Positions 24,633-33,613 are shown, numbered from the stretch's first letter. The stretch is DNA of 64,000 nucleotides from Acidobacteriaceae bacterium (GCA_025462735.1 JAOAPC010000022.1:186001-250000), one strand, 5' to 3'. The notes: generated by a model not told the origin, from the sequence alone. Made by a program: numbers and translations.

Positions 24633-25325
24633 CTACTTCGGCTGCGGAACAATTCGCAGATAAGGCTTCGGCGACTTCCAGCCGGCCGGATACTTCTGTT
24701 GTGCCTGCTCGTTCGATACTGCCCCACTGATAATGACGTCATCACCCTGCTTCCAATTAGCTGGCGTCGCGACCTGATGCTTAGCCGTAAGTTGCAGTGA
24801 ATCGATGACCCGCAGGATTTCGTCAAAGTTGCGGCCAGTGCTCATCGGATAACTGAGCTGCATCTTGATCTTCTTGTCCGGGCCAATTACGAACACGGTG
24901 CGCACCGTGGCGTTGTCATTCGGCGTGCGGCCTTGCGAGCTGTCGCCGGCAGAAGCAGGCAGCATCCCATATAGCTTGGCGATCTTCAGCTGTGGGTCGC
25001 CGATCATTGGATAATTCACCTTCGCGCCCTGGGTCTCCTCAATATCGGATTGCCACTTCACGTGATCACTGACAGGATCGACGCTCACAGCGAGGATCTT
25101 GGCGTTACGCTTGGCGAACTCGGGTTGCAGCTTGGCCATCGAGCCGAGCTCGGTGGTGCACACGGGGGTGAAATCTTTCGGGTGCGAGAACAGGACTGCC
25201 CATCCGTCGCCAATCCACTTATGAAAACGAATCGTGCCTTGGGTTGTATCGGCGGTGAAGTCGGGGGCGGTGTCGTTAATGCGCGGGATGCTGGATGTGG
25301 CTGGATCTAAAGTTGCGGTGCTCAT
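24633..25325 (-). CDS. 1-Cys peroxiredoxin (Prx6 type)
   Basis: The 230-residue protein reduces hydrogen peroxide and alkyl hydroperoxides in the cytoplasm. The peroxidatic Cys56 lies in DFTPVCTTELG, the Prx6 motif; no resolving cysteine is seen in the C-terminal half, as usual for 1-Cys enzymes. The extended C-terminal dimerisation domain (LQLTAKHQVATPANWKQGDD) is present. The start ATG at 25325 is well supported by the thioredoxin-fold N-terminus. It stands alone. Confidence 0.92.
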   Translation of the reverse strand: MSTATLDPATSSIPRINDTAPDFTADTTQGTIRFHKWIGDGWAVLFSHPKDFTPVCTTELGSMAKLQPEFAKRNAKILAVSVDPVSDHVKWQSDIEETQGAKVNYPMIGDPQLKIAKLYGMLPASAGDSSQGRTPNDNATVRTVFVIGPDKKIKMQLSYPMSTGRNFDEILRVIDSLQLTAKHQVATPANWKQGDDVIISGAVSNEQAQQKYPAGWKSPKPYLRIVPQPK

Positions 25326-25668
25326 TTTTCCTCCTCGGAAAACAATCTCGTTATGCCGGATGCCTGCCTGGCCGTCGGAATCTCCTGGCGCGAGCTATTT
25401 GGTTGAACTTCTCGTTGGATGAAGTTCGCGTCGATGAATTTCGCGCCAAAATCAAAAACCCACCCAGGTTACGCCGGGTGGGTCGAAGACTCTTGCCTAC
25501 CCACGAGCCGGCGCACGCGTACTACAACAGATACAAGCCGGTGTGGGGCAGATTCGCATGGAAATAGCATACGCAGGGCAAAAGTCGGCGTCAAACGCGC
25601 AACCCCAGGCATCCTGAGCTACGGCCAACTCAGAAAATTTGCGGCAGGAACCGCGAATTTACAGTCCA
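25326..25668. other. Divergent promoter region with one hairpin
   Basis: Between the peroxiredoxin gene and the PhzF-like gene I see no gene. A strong hairpin with a T-run on the minus strand lies at 25458-25483. Confidence 0.5.
25458..25483 (-). terminator. Terminator-like hairpin on the minus strand
   Basis: ACCCACCC and GGGTGGGT form an 8-base stem with a ten-base loop. Read leftward, the stem is followed by TTTTTGATTTT, the pattern of an intrinsic terminator. There is no known leftward gene upstream of it, so it may end a short antisense or small RNA, or belong to a repeat. Confidence 0.45.
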
Positions 25669-26565
25669 ATGCACATGAGCTCTCTTCGACGTTTTCCGTT
25701 CACTCAACTGGATGTCTTCACCTCGCGCGCGCTGGAGGGCAATCCTCTGGCGGTATTTCCCGACGGCCGCGGTTTAAGTGATGACGAGATGCAATCCATC
25801 GCCAAGGAAATGAATCTTTCGGAGACAACTTTCATTCTGCCGCGAGACGCAGGTGCCGAAAAAGAACGTGGCACTCGGGTGCGCATTTTTACGGTTCAGG
25901 AAGAATTGCCCTTCGCCGGACATCCGACGCTGGGTACCGCGTTCGCATTGCGCGGAAACAGCGGAGCCGGCGAGATCAGACTGGAACTGAATGTCGGCAC
26001 AATCCCTGTGCGATTTGACGACTCTCCCGGACAGCCGTCGTTTGGAGAGATGAGACAGAATGATCCGGTCTTCGGACAAATTCATGATCTTAAGAAGGTC
26101 GCCGAGGCGACTGGGATTCCCAGCGAAGATATTGATCCGCGTTTCCCCATTCAGACGGTTTCTACCGGAGTTCCCTTCACCGTTCTTCCCTTGCGCGGGC
26201 TGGAGCAGATTCGCAGGCTGCAAATAAATCAAGCGCAAGCCACCGCGTATCTCAACGCTTCGGGCGGGAAATTCTTTTTTTGCGTGACTCGCGAAACCGT
26301 CGATCCTACCGCCCGTCTACACGCGCGCATGCTTTTTTACAACGGCGAAGACCCCGCCACCGGCTCGGCTTCGGGATGCGCTGCAGCCTGGATGGTGCAA
26401 CACGGAATCGCGCAGCCCGATGAGCAAGTGCTGATTGAGCAGGGAGTGGAAATGAAGCGGCCGAGCAGGATTTTTGTTCGTGCCTCACGCGGCAATGGCA
26501 GAGTGGTTAATGTACGGGTCGGTGGAAATGTTGTTGAAGTTTTACGTGGAGAACTTTCCTTTTAA
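25669..26565 (+). CDS. PhzF-family isomerase-like protein
   Basis: The 298-residue protein has the two diaminopimelate-epimerase-like halves of PhzF. The catalytic glutamate motif is NLSETTFIL (Glu in S-E-T), the second conserved region is PFAGHPTLGTAFAL and the C-terminal one is GEDPATGSASGCAAAWMVQHG. PhzF isomerises a phenazine precursor in pseudomonads; most homologues have unknown substrates, and no phenazine genes are here. The frame opens with TTG at 25639, but ATG at 25669 (MHMSSLRRF) or 25675 is more likely. Confidence 0.88.
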   Translation: MHMSSLRRFPFTQLDVFTSRALEGNPLAVFPDGRGLSDDEMQSIAKEMNLSETTFILPRDAGAEKERGTRVRIFTVQEELPFAGHPTLGTAFALRGNSGAGEIRLELNVGTIPVRFDDSPGQPSFGEMRQNDPVFGQIHDLKKVAEATGIPSEDIDPRFPIQTVSTGVPFTVLPLRGLEQIRRLQINQAQATAYLNASGGKFFFCVTRETVDPTARLHARMLFYNGEDPATGSASGCAAAWMVQHGIAQPDEQVLIEQGVEMKRPSRIFVRASRGNGRVVNVRVGGNVVEVLRGELSF

Positions 26566-26766
26566 ATTCACAGGCCAAGAATCCCGCGACAAATCCCGTG
26601 TTGCACATGCGATCACTTCTTTCAAGGCGAAAATTTCCCATTGGCGTTCCCGTCACTTTACACGCGCTGCCTCCGACGATAGGATTCATTCCGCTCTACT
26701 CGATTTTTCAACCAACAAATTCTTAAATTTTTCGCGTGGCAATTTTCACGCTACCTGGGAAGGCCG

Positions 26767-27198
26767 ATGAAACCAAAACGTACAATTCTCTGTGTTGACG
26801 ATAACGAGCAGTCGCTCTCGATTCGAAAAGTGATGCTGGAGACGCGCGGATATCGCGTGCTGGCATACACGGACGCAAATCTCGCCCTGGAGCGCTTTGC
26901 CCAGGGAGGGGTTGACCTGGTGCTAACCGACTTGATCATGCCCGGCATAGACGGGTCAAAACTTATTGAAGGGGTGAAAGGCCTTTCTCCGGAAACCCCG
27001 GCCATTCTTCTCTCAGGAAAAGTAAAAATTTACGAACGCGAGACCGGCGCCGACGTCTTCCTTGCCAAAGGAATGTATGCGCCAGCCGAACTGCTCGAGC
27101 GCATCCGGCTTCTGCTGGTCCGCAAACGTGGGCCTAAACGGGCCCAGCCTCGGGTGCACGCACAGGCGCCACCGGCGCACCATGTCGCGTCCGCCTGA
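26767..27198 (+). CDS. Single-domain response regulator
   Basis: The 143-residue protein is a receiver with Asp11-Asp12, phosphoacceptor Asp55 (LVLTDLIMPG), Ser in ILLSGKVK and Lys in VFLAKGMY. A basic, Pro/Ala-rich tail of 25 residues follows. It is the sixth receiver protein within 11 kb. No kinase is adjacent. Confidence 0.87.
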   Translation: MKPKRTILCVDDNEQSLSIRKVMLETRGYRVLAYTDANLALERFAQGGVDLVLTDLIMPGIDGSKLIEGVKGLSPETPAILLSGKVKIYERETGADVFLAKGMYAPAELLERIRLLLVRKRGPKRAQPRVHAQAPPAHHVASA

Positions 27199-27213
27199 TG
27201 TTCCAAATACTTG

Positions 27214-27282
27214 AGCCACGGATTCGCGGATTTCGCCGATTGCGGCTTTCTCTTGATCTGGCACATTCGTGTAATCTGTGGC
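27214..27282. repeat. Intergenic inverted repeat, GCCACGGATT type
   Basis: GCCACGGATTCGCG at the left pairs imperfectly with CGTGTAATCTGTGGC at the right. It shares its end sequence with the element at 24543-24609 and is placed between a receiver gene and an ATPase gene. Confidence 0.45.
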
Positions 27283-27343
27283 GCGTTTTCGCTTGCTCGT
27301 ATAGCTCTTGAGCACAGCTCTTGATGTAAGATCAATGATTTGA

Positions 27344-28048
27344 ATGGCTCCGATCATCGAAGCAGTTGATCTTCACAAGACCTACCACATCGGCAAAATC
27401 GAAGTGCCGGCGATACGCGGGATCTCCTTTCGCGTGGAGCGGGGCGAGTTTGTCAGCATCGTGGGCCCTTCCGGCAGCGGCAAATCGACACTGTTTTATG
27501 TTCTGGGTGGCCTGACGCGCGGCGATTCCGGCAAGGTGATTATTGACGGAATCAATTTCACCGAACTTTCCGACGCGGCGCGCACCCGCATGCGCAAATC
27601 CAAAATTGGCTTCGTCTTTCAGAAGTTCAATCTGCTGCCTACGCTCGACGCACGATCGAATATAGAAGTGGCCATCGACATCGCCGGGAAGAATGGCGGA
27701 CGCGATCCCGCTTACTTCAACAAGATTGTCGAACTGCTCGGGATCAATAAACGGCTGCAGCATCGTCCATCAGAGCTTTCCGGCGGAGAACAGCAGAGAG
27801 TGGCGCTGGCACGCGCGCTCATCAACCGGCCCGCAATCGTGCTGGCCGACGAGCCGACCGGCAATCTCGACTCGAAGAATTCCGAAATCGTGCTGAAGAT
27901 GCTGCGGCATTCGAACCAGGAACTGGGGCAGACGGTGCTGATGATCACGCATAATCCGGCGGCCGCCGCCTACGGAGACCGCATCATTCACATGCGCGAT
28001 GGGGAGATCGTGCCGGCAGAAGACGATCCGCAATGGACGGGACACTGA
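27344..28048 (+). CDS. MacB/LolD-type ABC transporter ATPase, orphan
   Basis: The 234-residue protein has Walker A GPSGSGKST, Q-loop GFVFQKFNLLP, signature LSGGEQQR, Walker B IVLADEPTGNLDS and the switch His in MITHN. The LLP after the Q-loop and the DEPTGNLDS text are typical of the MacB/LolD/FtsE group, which works with FtsX-like permeases in lipoprotein release, macrolide export or cell division. No permease gene is adjacent, so the partner is elsewhere. tRNA genes follow. Confidence 0.9.
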   Translation: MAPIIEAVDLHKTYHIGKIEVPAIRGISFRVERGEFVSIVGPSGSGKSTLFYVLGGLTRGDSGKVIIDGINFTELSDAARTRMRKSKIGFVFQKFNLLPTLDARSNIEVAIDIAGKNGGRDPAYFNKIVELLGINKRLQHRPSELSGGEQQRVALARALINRPAIVLADEPTGNLDSKNSEIVLKMLRHSNQELGQTVLMITHNPAAAAYGDRIIHMRDGEIVPAEDDPQWTGH

Positions 28049-28133
28049 ATCACTCAGTAGTCGTGTTTTTGGTGGATCCGAAGCCTAGTTTATAATCACG
28101 TTTATCGAGTGGGAGTAACTTGAGGCGTTTACG

Positions 28134-28229
28134 CGGCCCGTTCGACAAGTTCGCTCTGCTTCACTTGCTCAGGGCAGGCTATGAACTGAGCAGCGTGCCG
28201 AAATCCCGAGCGCAGTCGAGGGATCTCGA
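28134..28229. repeat. Intergenic sequence of dispersed-repeat type
   Basis: The stretch contains TTCGACAAGTTCGCTC, GCTCAGGGCAGGC and GAGCGCAGTCGAGGGATCT. These phrases are typical of short dispersed repeats in environmental bacterial genomes, with partly palindromic ends. It lies just in front of tRNA-Gly. Confidence 0.35.
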
Positions 28230-28243
28230 TGATTTAGTGGTGA

Positions 28244-28318
<75 letters not shown>

Positions 28319-28383
28319 GAATTTCCGTTCCGTTCTGCCAGTGGACATTTCCGGCGTGGGACGCTAGTTTATTATCCGGCAAG

Positions 28384-28458
28384 GGCGCGGTACCCAAGTG
28401 GTAAGGGAGAGGTCTGCAAAACCTTTATGCGTCGGTTCGATTCCGACCCGCGCCTCCA
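28384..28458 (+). tRNA. tRNA-Cys (anticodon GCA)
   Basis: Acceptor strands GGCGCGG and CCGCGCC pair fully. The anticodon arm is AGGTCTGCAAAACCT with anticodon GCA, and the T-arm is GTCGGTTCGATTCCGAC. CCA is encoded. It follows tRNA-Gly by 65 bases and is probably co-transcribed. Confidence 0.95.
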
Positions 28459-28661
28459 CTTTCTCGACGATTGCTCGGCTCACATTTCTCTCGGTTTTGC
28501 TCACACAAAGGCTGACAATTCTTCACGATTCTTGGCGTCACAGGACTTCGGGCCTAGATAGAATTCGACTCACGTAACCCCACCCCGAGCCGCCCTGAAT
28601 GGCCCACGAACCTCTTAAGGGCGGCTTCTTTCCTTTTGTCAGTTTGTGGGAAAATGCGTTC

Positions 28662-28856
28662 ATGGCAAAGCGCATTCTTCGAGTCCTCAAATGGCTCGGC
28701 ACCACTCCGGCGGTCGCAGTGTGTGAATCCTGCAGGCAGCAATTCAAAGCCCCTATGAGTGTGCTGACCAAAACCAGGGACGCGCAAGCCAGCCTCCAGC
28801 AGCAGTTTGACACACACAAGTGCGCGCCGGCCACAGGTGCGACAGCGAGAGAATAA
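28662..28856 (+). CDS. Small zinc-finger-like protein
   Basis: The 64-residue protein has CESCRQQF and, 30 residues later, FDTHKC: a C-x2-C ... H-x-C arrangement that could bind zinc. ATG at 28662 begins MAKRILRVLKWLG; the longer frame from 28599 seems non-coding. Proteins of this form are known to me as short acidobacterial hypotheticals. No function can be given. Confidence 0.6.
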   Translation: MAKRILRVLKWLGTTPAVAVCESCRQQFKAPMSVLTKTRDAQASLQQQFDTHKCAPATGATARE

Positions 28857-28859
28857 TCC

Positions 28860-29045
28860 CTAGCCCGGGGTTGGGAATTCTTTCTTCTCTGGTTTCCCGT
28901 TCTTGGTTGAGTCCGTGGATTTCAACTGGACTTTCTTAAAACGCGCAGCAAAACGCCGTTGTAATCTGCCCACTAGCGCAAATACCCGCTCGGCTTGCGT
29001 CGCGAATTCATCTGTGAGTTGCTCATCGTTGTCGAAGTTTTTCAC
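28860..29045 (-). CDS. Possible small charged protein
   Basis: A 61-residue frame (MKNFDNDEQLTDEFATQAER, then VFALVGRLQRRFAARFKKVQ) has a natural, charged composition. No clear ribosome site or family is seen. Confidence 0.3.
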   Translation of the reverse strand: MKNFDNDEQLTDEFATQAERVFALVGRLQRRFAARFKKVQLKSTDSTKNGKPEKKEFPTPG

Positions 29046-29261
29046 TTGCTAAGACACTACACGTCGGGCACTCATACGGGTCATATTGTTTGGGAATCGA
29101 GTTTTGCATTTAGTAGGAGACGAGCCACTCACTTACCGTCACCCGTGGGTTTGGGTAACGTTAGTTTAGAGCGATGTCACTCCTAACAGCATTTAAGGAA
29201 GCACAAATCGCGCGAGGTCACAGCTTGGACAAACAAAGCAAACCGCAGTAGAGTGCTGCTA

Positions 29262-29639
29262 ATGCAGCTTCGCGCGGTATTACCCGATATAAGCATTTCG
29301 ACTGAAGAGTGGGTTCAAGTTCGAGATGTCCAATGCCCGGTCTGTTTCGCGGTGTATCACCTTTTGGCGCCGATCATTGAAACAGAGCAAACCGAAGTCG
29401 CTGTTCATACGGATTGGCTGAGTCAGCACCTCATGGACACTTGTCCAAACCACGCCGGCGATATTAGGACGCCCGACCCGACCGCGGAAAAATGCCGAAC
29501 CTATTGGCTTGAGGAAGCGCGTGCGCAAGCCATTAAGGAAGCTGAAGACGCAGGACTGCGAGGGACAGGGCGTGACGCGTTCATTCAGGAGCGCACAGAA
29601 ATTTATTATGCCGAGCTACTAATGAGAAGAGTTGGGTGA
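29262..29639 (+). CDS. Hypothetical protein with a Cys/His metal-site pattern
   Basis: The 125-residue product has QCPVCFAVYHLL and, later, DTCPNHAGD, giving C-x2-C and C-x2-H pairs about 40 residues apart, then a helical, acidic C-terminus (EEARAQAIKEAEDAGLRGTG). A zinc-binding fold is likely; function unknown. ATG at 29262 or GTG at 29253 may start it. It lies in an island of small unassigned genes. Confidence 0.5.
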   Translation: MQLRAVLPDISISTEEWVQVRDVQCPVCFAVYHLLAPIIETEQTEVAVHTDWLSQHLMDTCPNHAGDIRTPDPTAEKCRTYWLEEARAQAIKEAEDAGLRGTGRDAFIQERTEIYYAELLMRRVG

Positions 29640-29746
29640 AAGCCAAGCCCGGTTGGGGATATCGAATAACACAAAGTCTGCGCTGTCCAGCAACTCGCGC
29701 TACTGTTCGATAGCCAACCCTTACTGTACAAAACTTTACAAATTAT

Positions 29747-29944
29747 GTGTGGAATTTCTGCGACCATTGCGGCATCGTGGCCAACAAGAGAAAATCCGTG
29801 GGTGAGGTCATTCCAATCGTACAAGCAAAGGCCGCTGCCCGACTCCGGCGCAAACGTTTGCGAAAATCTGGCGCGGAGACTTTTGTTGTGCGGAAGATGA
29901 AAGATTACGAGCGCTGGCTGGAAGACTACTCAAAGAAAATATAA
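29747..29944 (+). CDS. Small basic hypothetical protein
   Basis: The 65-residue frame starts at GTG 29747 with WNFCDHCGIVANKRK (one Cys pair) and continues as a basic helix (AKAAARLRRKRLRKSGAETF, ending RWLEDYSKKI). It could be a small nucleic-acid-binding protein. The start is weak. Confidence 0.4.
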   Translation: MWNFCDHCGIVANKRKSVGEVIPIVQAKAAARLRRKRLRKSGAETFVVRKMKDYERWLEDYSKKI

Positions 29945-29954
29945 CGCTGAGGAC

Positions 29955-30110
29955 CTAGGCTTTTTCTTCGAGTCTTTGTTGCAGGAGTTTTTCTCTTTCT
30001 TCGAGCATCCGGTTTATTTCTTTCACCAGGTCCAGAAGCTTGTCGGGATCTTGCTCAGATGCCGCTAATTCGCAAAGTTGCGTCCAGTGCTCTTTCGTTT
30101 CGCCTTTCAT
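29955..30110 (-). CDS. Small helical protein with DPDKLLD signature
   Basis: The 51-residue protein (MKGETKEHWTQLCELAASEQ, then DPDKLLDLVKEINRMLEERE) is a paralogue of the product at 16254-16484. ATG at 30110 has CGGAGG at good spacing, so the longer frame is rejected. The shared W-x2-L-x3-A-x2-E-x-DPDKLL core defines a small family of unknown function. Confidence 0.65.
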   Translation of the reverse strand: MKGETKEHWTQLCELAASEQDPDKLLDLVKEINRMLEEREKLLQQRLEEKA

Positions 30111-30323
30111 TGCGTCGGCCTCCGTTCTGCTAAAAGCCAGGGGACACCAAACAATGAGAGCTGACCGATCCCTACTCCAGCAGGCACTTGCAGCCGGGTG
30201 GTCCAGCAGCTCAGGAGAGCCACTCACCGGCTCAGAACATTTTCCATGTCACCGGGCAGAATCGTCCTACAGCTCTCGGGGTATTTCCAGAGTTCGATTT
30301 TGGCGCGTTTTCCAACCTTCTAT

Positions 30324-30776
30324 CTATTCCTGTTTTGCAGTCCGGAGGCGATGTAAGACCTTTCGCTTCCACAGAAACCAACCCGCAGTAGCAACTACCG
30401 CCCATAGCAAGGTTGCGCCGCCGATTACGAGCCAAGGGTTGTGCTCGGGCAGGAGTTTCCATACGCAGGCCGCGAATGCTATGAGGCCGATGCTGCCCAT
30501 GGCGGCGCCTGCGGCGTCTGCGCCTGCAGCTTGGCGACCTCGAATCACTCCGCTCATCCATTTTTCCTTTTTGCGTTCGCGTTCGTGTTTTTCAACCATG
30601 GTCGCGCTACTGGCGAGAATCGCGGGAAAGGCAAGGAAAAGTCCGCCAAAACTTGGACCAAACTTTTTGGCGATAAGTCCGGCGATCGCGGTAACCAGTC
30701 CGCCGAGAATGAAGCGCAGCAGATACTCCCACCATTCCGTCCGTTTCAGACCAGATGTGCTTATGGTAACAATCAT
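30324..30776 (-). CDS. DUF3147-like membrane protein
   Basis: The 150-residue protein has four hydrophobic segments, with KKFGPSFGGLFLAFPAILAS matching the DUF3147 core (P-x-F-x-G-L-F-x-A-x-P). An extra charged loop (EKHERERKKEKW) sits between helices 2 and 3. ATG at 30776 lies five bases after the stop of the related upstream gene; the pair seems to be a tandem duplication. Function unknown. Confidence 0.7.
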   Translation of the reverse strand: MIVTISTSGLKRTEWWEYLLRFILGGLVTAIAGLIAKKFGPSFGGLFLAFPAILASSATMVEKHERERKKEKWMSGVIRGRQAAGADAAGAAMGSIGLIAFAACVWKLLPEHNPWLVIGGATLLWAVVATAGWFLWKRKVLHRLRTAKQE

Positions 30777-30781
30777 CGCGG

Positions 30782-31123
30782 TCAGCTCGACATCACGTAC
30801 CACAACCCGGTTGCCACGCCCAGCCAAAGAAACACCTTCATTATCGTCACCGGCAACGCGGATAATTTGAACCGCAATAAGACGTAACTCACAGCCGCAG
30901 CGTAAACAAGCAGAGCGATTGCTCCAAGAATCATCGATCGCGCTTCAACCGCGGCGTATTGTTTTCCGTTTTTTAAAACTGTCAGGCCGAGTGTGGCCAA
31001 GGCAACCGAAGGCGCGGCGCCGAACAATCCCGCAAACGTTTTTGGCTTGAGTAGGTCGGAGATGAGTGAGAATACAGAGACGATCAGGCCGCCAATGAAG
31101 AATCGGACAATTATGTCCGTCAA
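30782..31123 (-). CDS. DUF3147-family membrane protein
   Basis: The 113-residue protein has four membrane helices and the family core LKPKTFAGLFGAAPSVALAT. It is the shorter of two related neighbours and is the upstream gene of the pair. It lies 18 bases after the pyrophosphatase gene on the same strand, so all three may be one transcript. Confidence 0.72.
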   Translation of the reverse strand: MTDIIVRFFIGGLIVSVFSLISDLLKPKTFAGLFGAAPSVALATLGLTVLKNGKQYAAVEARSMILGAIALLVYAAAVSYVLLRFKLSALPVTIMKVFLWLGVATGLWYVMSS

Positions 31124-31141
31124 TGCAAGCTCCGTTTCGAA

Positions 31142-31711
31142 CTAAGCAGCTTTGCCTCGCTTGACGGCGCGATCGAGCAAACGGGCAGCTTCCTTGGGGC
31201 CTCTGGTTCCAAGGAACTTGTACTTGACCTCATCCTGCCGGTGATAGTTCACGAAGAACTCAGCCAGTTCTTTGACGAGCTTCTGGTTCATGTCAGAAAT
31301 ATTTTTCAGATCAGAATGCGAATGGTTATGGTTCGCCACCGCAACCAGGCGGTCATTTCGAAGCTTATTTCCGTCCTCGATCTGCTCACCTTCAATCACG
31401 CCAATGAGCCTGCTGTCGATCACGCAACCCGGGAAGGCGGGCGCATCCATGAGCAGCAACACATCGACAGGATCGCCATCTTCAGCCTGGGTGGACGGAA
31501 CAAAACCAAAATCATAAGGAAACAGCATTCCATCCGGCAGCACGCGGCTGAGCTTGAATGATCGAAGTTTGGGATCAAATGCGTACTTGTTCCTGCAACC
31601 TTTCGGGGTTTCGATCACCACCTGGATGTTCGACTTATCGTCTTTGTGAAAAGGCTTGAGTATGGCGGGGGAAGCAATCGCGCCTTTTGTACCTTTATTT
31701 TTCTTGGCCAT
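31142..31711 (-). CDS. ppa: Family I inorganic pyrophosphatase
   Basis: This soluble enzyme splits pyrophosphate into phosphate and pulls biosynthetic reactions forward. The 189-residue protein has the family I site DGDPVDVLLL (the D-x-D-P-x-D metal ligands), preceded by PYDFGFVPST and KYAFDPKL. An extra basic N-terminus (KKNKGTKGAI) precedes the fold. Start ATG at 31711. The two DUF3147 genes follow on the same strand. Confidence 0.92.
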   Translation of the reverse strand: MAKKNKGTKGAIASPAILKPFHKDDKSNIQVVIETPKGCRNKYAFDPKLRSFKLSRVLPDGMLFPYDFGFVPSTQAEDGDPVDVLLLMDAPAFPGCVIDSRLIGVIEGEQIEDGNKLRNDRLVAVANHNHSHSDLKNISDMNQKLVKELAEFFVNYHRQDEVKYKFLGTRGPKEAARLLDRAVKRGKAA

Positions 31712-31950
31712 AGCTCTCGTGTTCGGGCAATGTTAAAGCGACAATCTGAGATGTCCTGCTTTATGCGCTAGTTGCATGGGAGAGACTCCCCGCGAATCCG
31801 CTACTCTCGCCCGTGGAGCAGGAGTATCATGGTGTTGGATTTCCGATCTGCACTTCTCCATCTGCACCCGGAAACCCAGCAGGGAGAACGGACTGTGTCG
31901 TCTGCAGCTCCTGCGACTGACTTCCGCTCTTCATGCGAGGAGGTCGGGCT

Positions 31951-32361
31951 ATGGGTTCCAATCCGGTTTATTTCCGCACACTGCTGCTCACCTTTTTCAC
32001 CGTGCTTATGGGCAGCGCTTTTTCGACAGCGCAGGCAGCTCCAAAATACGACACTGCCACCGAAGCGAAATTCAAAGGGACGATTGAAGAGCTGAAGCTG
32101 CCACCCAAGGGAAAAGACCAGGAAATCGCGTACCTCACGATTAAGAGCGGCACTGACACCTTCGATATCTATTTATGCCCGAAGTCTTTTATCGATGACA
32201 TGGGCGTGATTTTCGCCAAAGGCGATGAGGTCGCATTCACCGGATCGAAGGTAAAGCAGGGCGATAGCGATATGGTTCTGACGCGAGAGCTGGTGAAAGG
32301 CACCGACACCCTGGTGCTCCGCGACAACAAGGGCAATCCAGTTTGGAATTGGAAACGGTGA
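31951..32361 (+). CDS. Secreted OB-fold-like protein
   Basis: The 136-residue product has a signal peptide (LLLTFFTVLMGSAFSTAQA) and then a short beta-barrel: FKGTIEELKLPPKGKDQEIA, TDTFDIYLCPKSFIDDM and DEVAFTGSKVKQGDSDMVLT. This order resembles bacterial OB-fold proteins of the YgiW type. ATG at 31951 follows GAGGAGG at good spacing. A 14-base stretch (CGGTGACCTGGAA) is duplicated over its stop codon. Role unknown. Confidence 0.7.
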   Translation: MGSNPVYFRTLLLTFFTVLMGSAFSTAQAAPKYDTATEAKFKGTIEELKLPPKGKDQEIAYLTIKSGTDTFDIYLCPKSFIDDMGVIFAKGDEVAFTGSKVKQGDSDMVLTRELVKGTDTLVLRDNKGNPVWNWKR

Positions 32362-32383
32362 CCTGGAAGCGGTGACCTGGAAA

Positions 32384-33613
32384 CTAGTTAGCGCTGCCCA
32401 GAATCTCCGGAGGATCGAGATAACATTGTTTCCAGAAAGCCTGCTCGGATAGCGCCCCGTTCTTCCATAGATCAAGCACAGCCTGAGTGGCGGCCACTAC
32501 CCCGCCATCTTCCGAGTCAAAAATCAGGACCAGACCTGCGGCTGATTTCTCTGTAGTTTCACTTTTTAAAAGGCTTTCGGCAAAGCGCATTTTGTCATGC
32601 GGGCTGGTGATCCTGCCTGTGCCCTTCGCCTGCTGGACAGAAATGATTTTGACGTTCTTGCCTTTCAAAGGCGCCCAATCACCTGGAAAACTTCCCTCTT
32701 CTTCGCCGCTCACTGAAAAGAGCGCTGATGACAACGAAGGTTTTTGGTCGAGCTGTTGTTCTTGCGAGGCCGAGCCTGCCTTGATGTCGGCGACGCTCTC
32801 AGAACCGTCCAGCATTTCGATACTCGTTCGTCGGACCCAGCCGCGTGAGAGTCCGGAGATTCTCACATGCACCCACTCCGGATTCGTATCCAGAACTTCG
32901 AATTCGTCTTCTCCGCTGGCAAGGAACAAAACTTTCGCGTTAGAGCTGGGGTCTTGCAGAACCGGAGTCTGGTCCTTTTTCACCGCAATCAGGTTTGTCG
33001 GGTGAGACTGGTTTTGGACAAGTTCTTCCAGGCTTCTCGCTTCCTGCTCCAGAGCGGTGTCCTGCGTTCCCGAAGAAGCTGAAGGCGTCGTGGCCGCTGA
33101 GCTGCCAGGGAACTGTGGCATTGGCGCGGAGATTTCGGGAACGGGTGCGTTAGCACTGGCCGAGCCTCCGCTCTTGGAACTGGTTGCAGGGCTTGCGGTA
33201 CTTGTCGCACTGCTCTCTGAACTCGCGGCCAGCCGGTTCTGCAAACGATCGAGCAGATCAGATTCCAGTCGCCCGTTGGATTGCAGGACTTCATATCCGG
33301 AGTGGGCGGGGTCCGTATTCCAAGCGCTGATTTTCGCGGTAACACGGACCTGAGAGCCCCCTGAAGGCGTCGGCGTAATCCGAACTGAGCACTGGTAGTA
33401 GGGCCGCTGATATCGATCGAGGCTGCGAGCACTCGAAACGACGAAGCCATCCAGAATTGGCAATAGACCCGAAGTTCCGCCCGGCAGATTCTTCAGAGCA
33501 GCTTGGACCTTCGAAACCGGGGCAGAGAAAATCTTTTCCTGGGTTGAATTTTGCGCATAGCAAAATAAAGAAGCGAACAGTAAGAAGACAAAGCAAGTCC
33601 GGCGAATGCTCAC
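32384..33613 (-). CDS. Secreted protein with SH3-like domain
   Basis: The 409-residue product starts at GTG 33613, which overlaps the previous stop (GTGA). A signal peptide (FVFLLFASLFCYA) is followed by a domain of about 100 residues (SAPVSKVQAALKNLPGG onward), a Ser/Ala-rich linker (about 130-195) and a bacterial SH3 domain near 205-270 (VLQDPSSNAKVLFLASGEDE, ending GLSRGWVRRTSIE). The C-terminal 100 residues have no recognised fold. SH3 domains often bind cell-wall peptides. Paired with the upstream SH3 gene. Confidence 0.75.
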   Translation of the reverse strand: MSIRRTCFVFLLFASLFCYAQNSTQEKIFSAPVSKVQAALKNLPGGTSGLLPILDGFVVSSARSLDRYQRPYYQCSVRITPTPSGGSQVRVTAKISAWNTDPAHSGYEVLQSNGRLESDLLDRLQNRLAASSESSATSTASPATSSKSGGSASANAPVPEISAPMPQFPGSSAATTPSASSGTQDTALEQEARSLEELVQNQSHPTNLIAVKKDQTPVLQDPSSNAKVLFLASGEDEFEVLDTNPEWVHVRISGLSRGWVRRTSIEMLDGSESVADIKAGSASQEQQLDQKPSLSSALFSVSGEEEGSFPGDWAPLKGKNVKIISVQQAKGTGRITSPHDKMRFAESLLKSETTEKSAAGLVLIFDSEDGGVVAATQAVLDLWKNGALSEQAFWKQCYLDPPEILGSAN

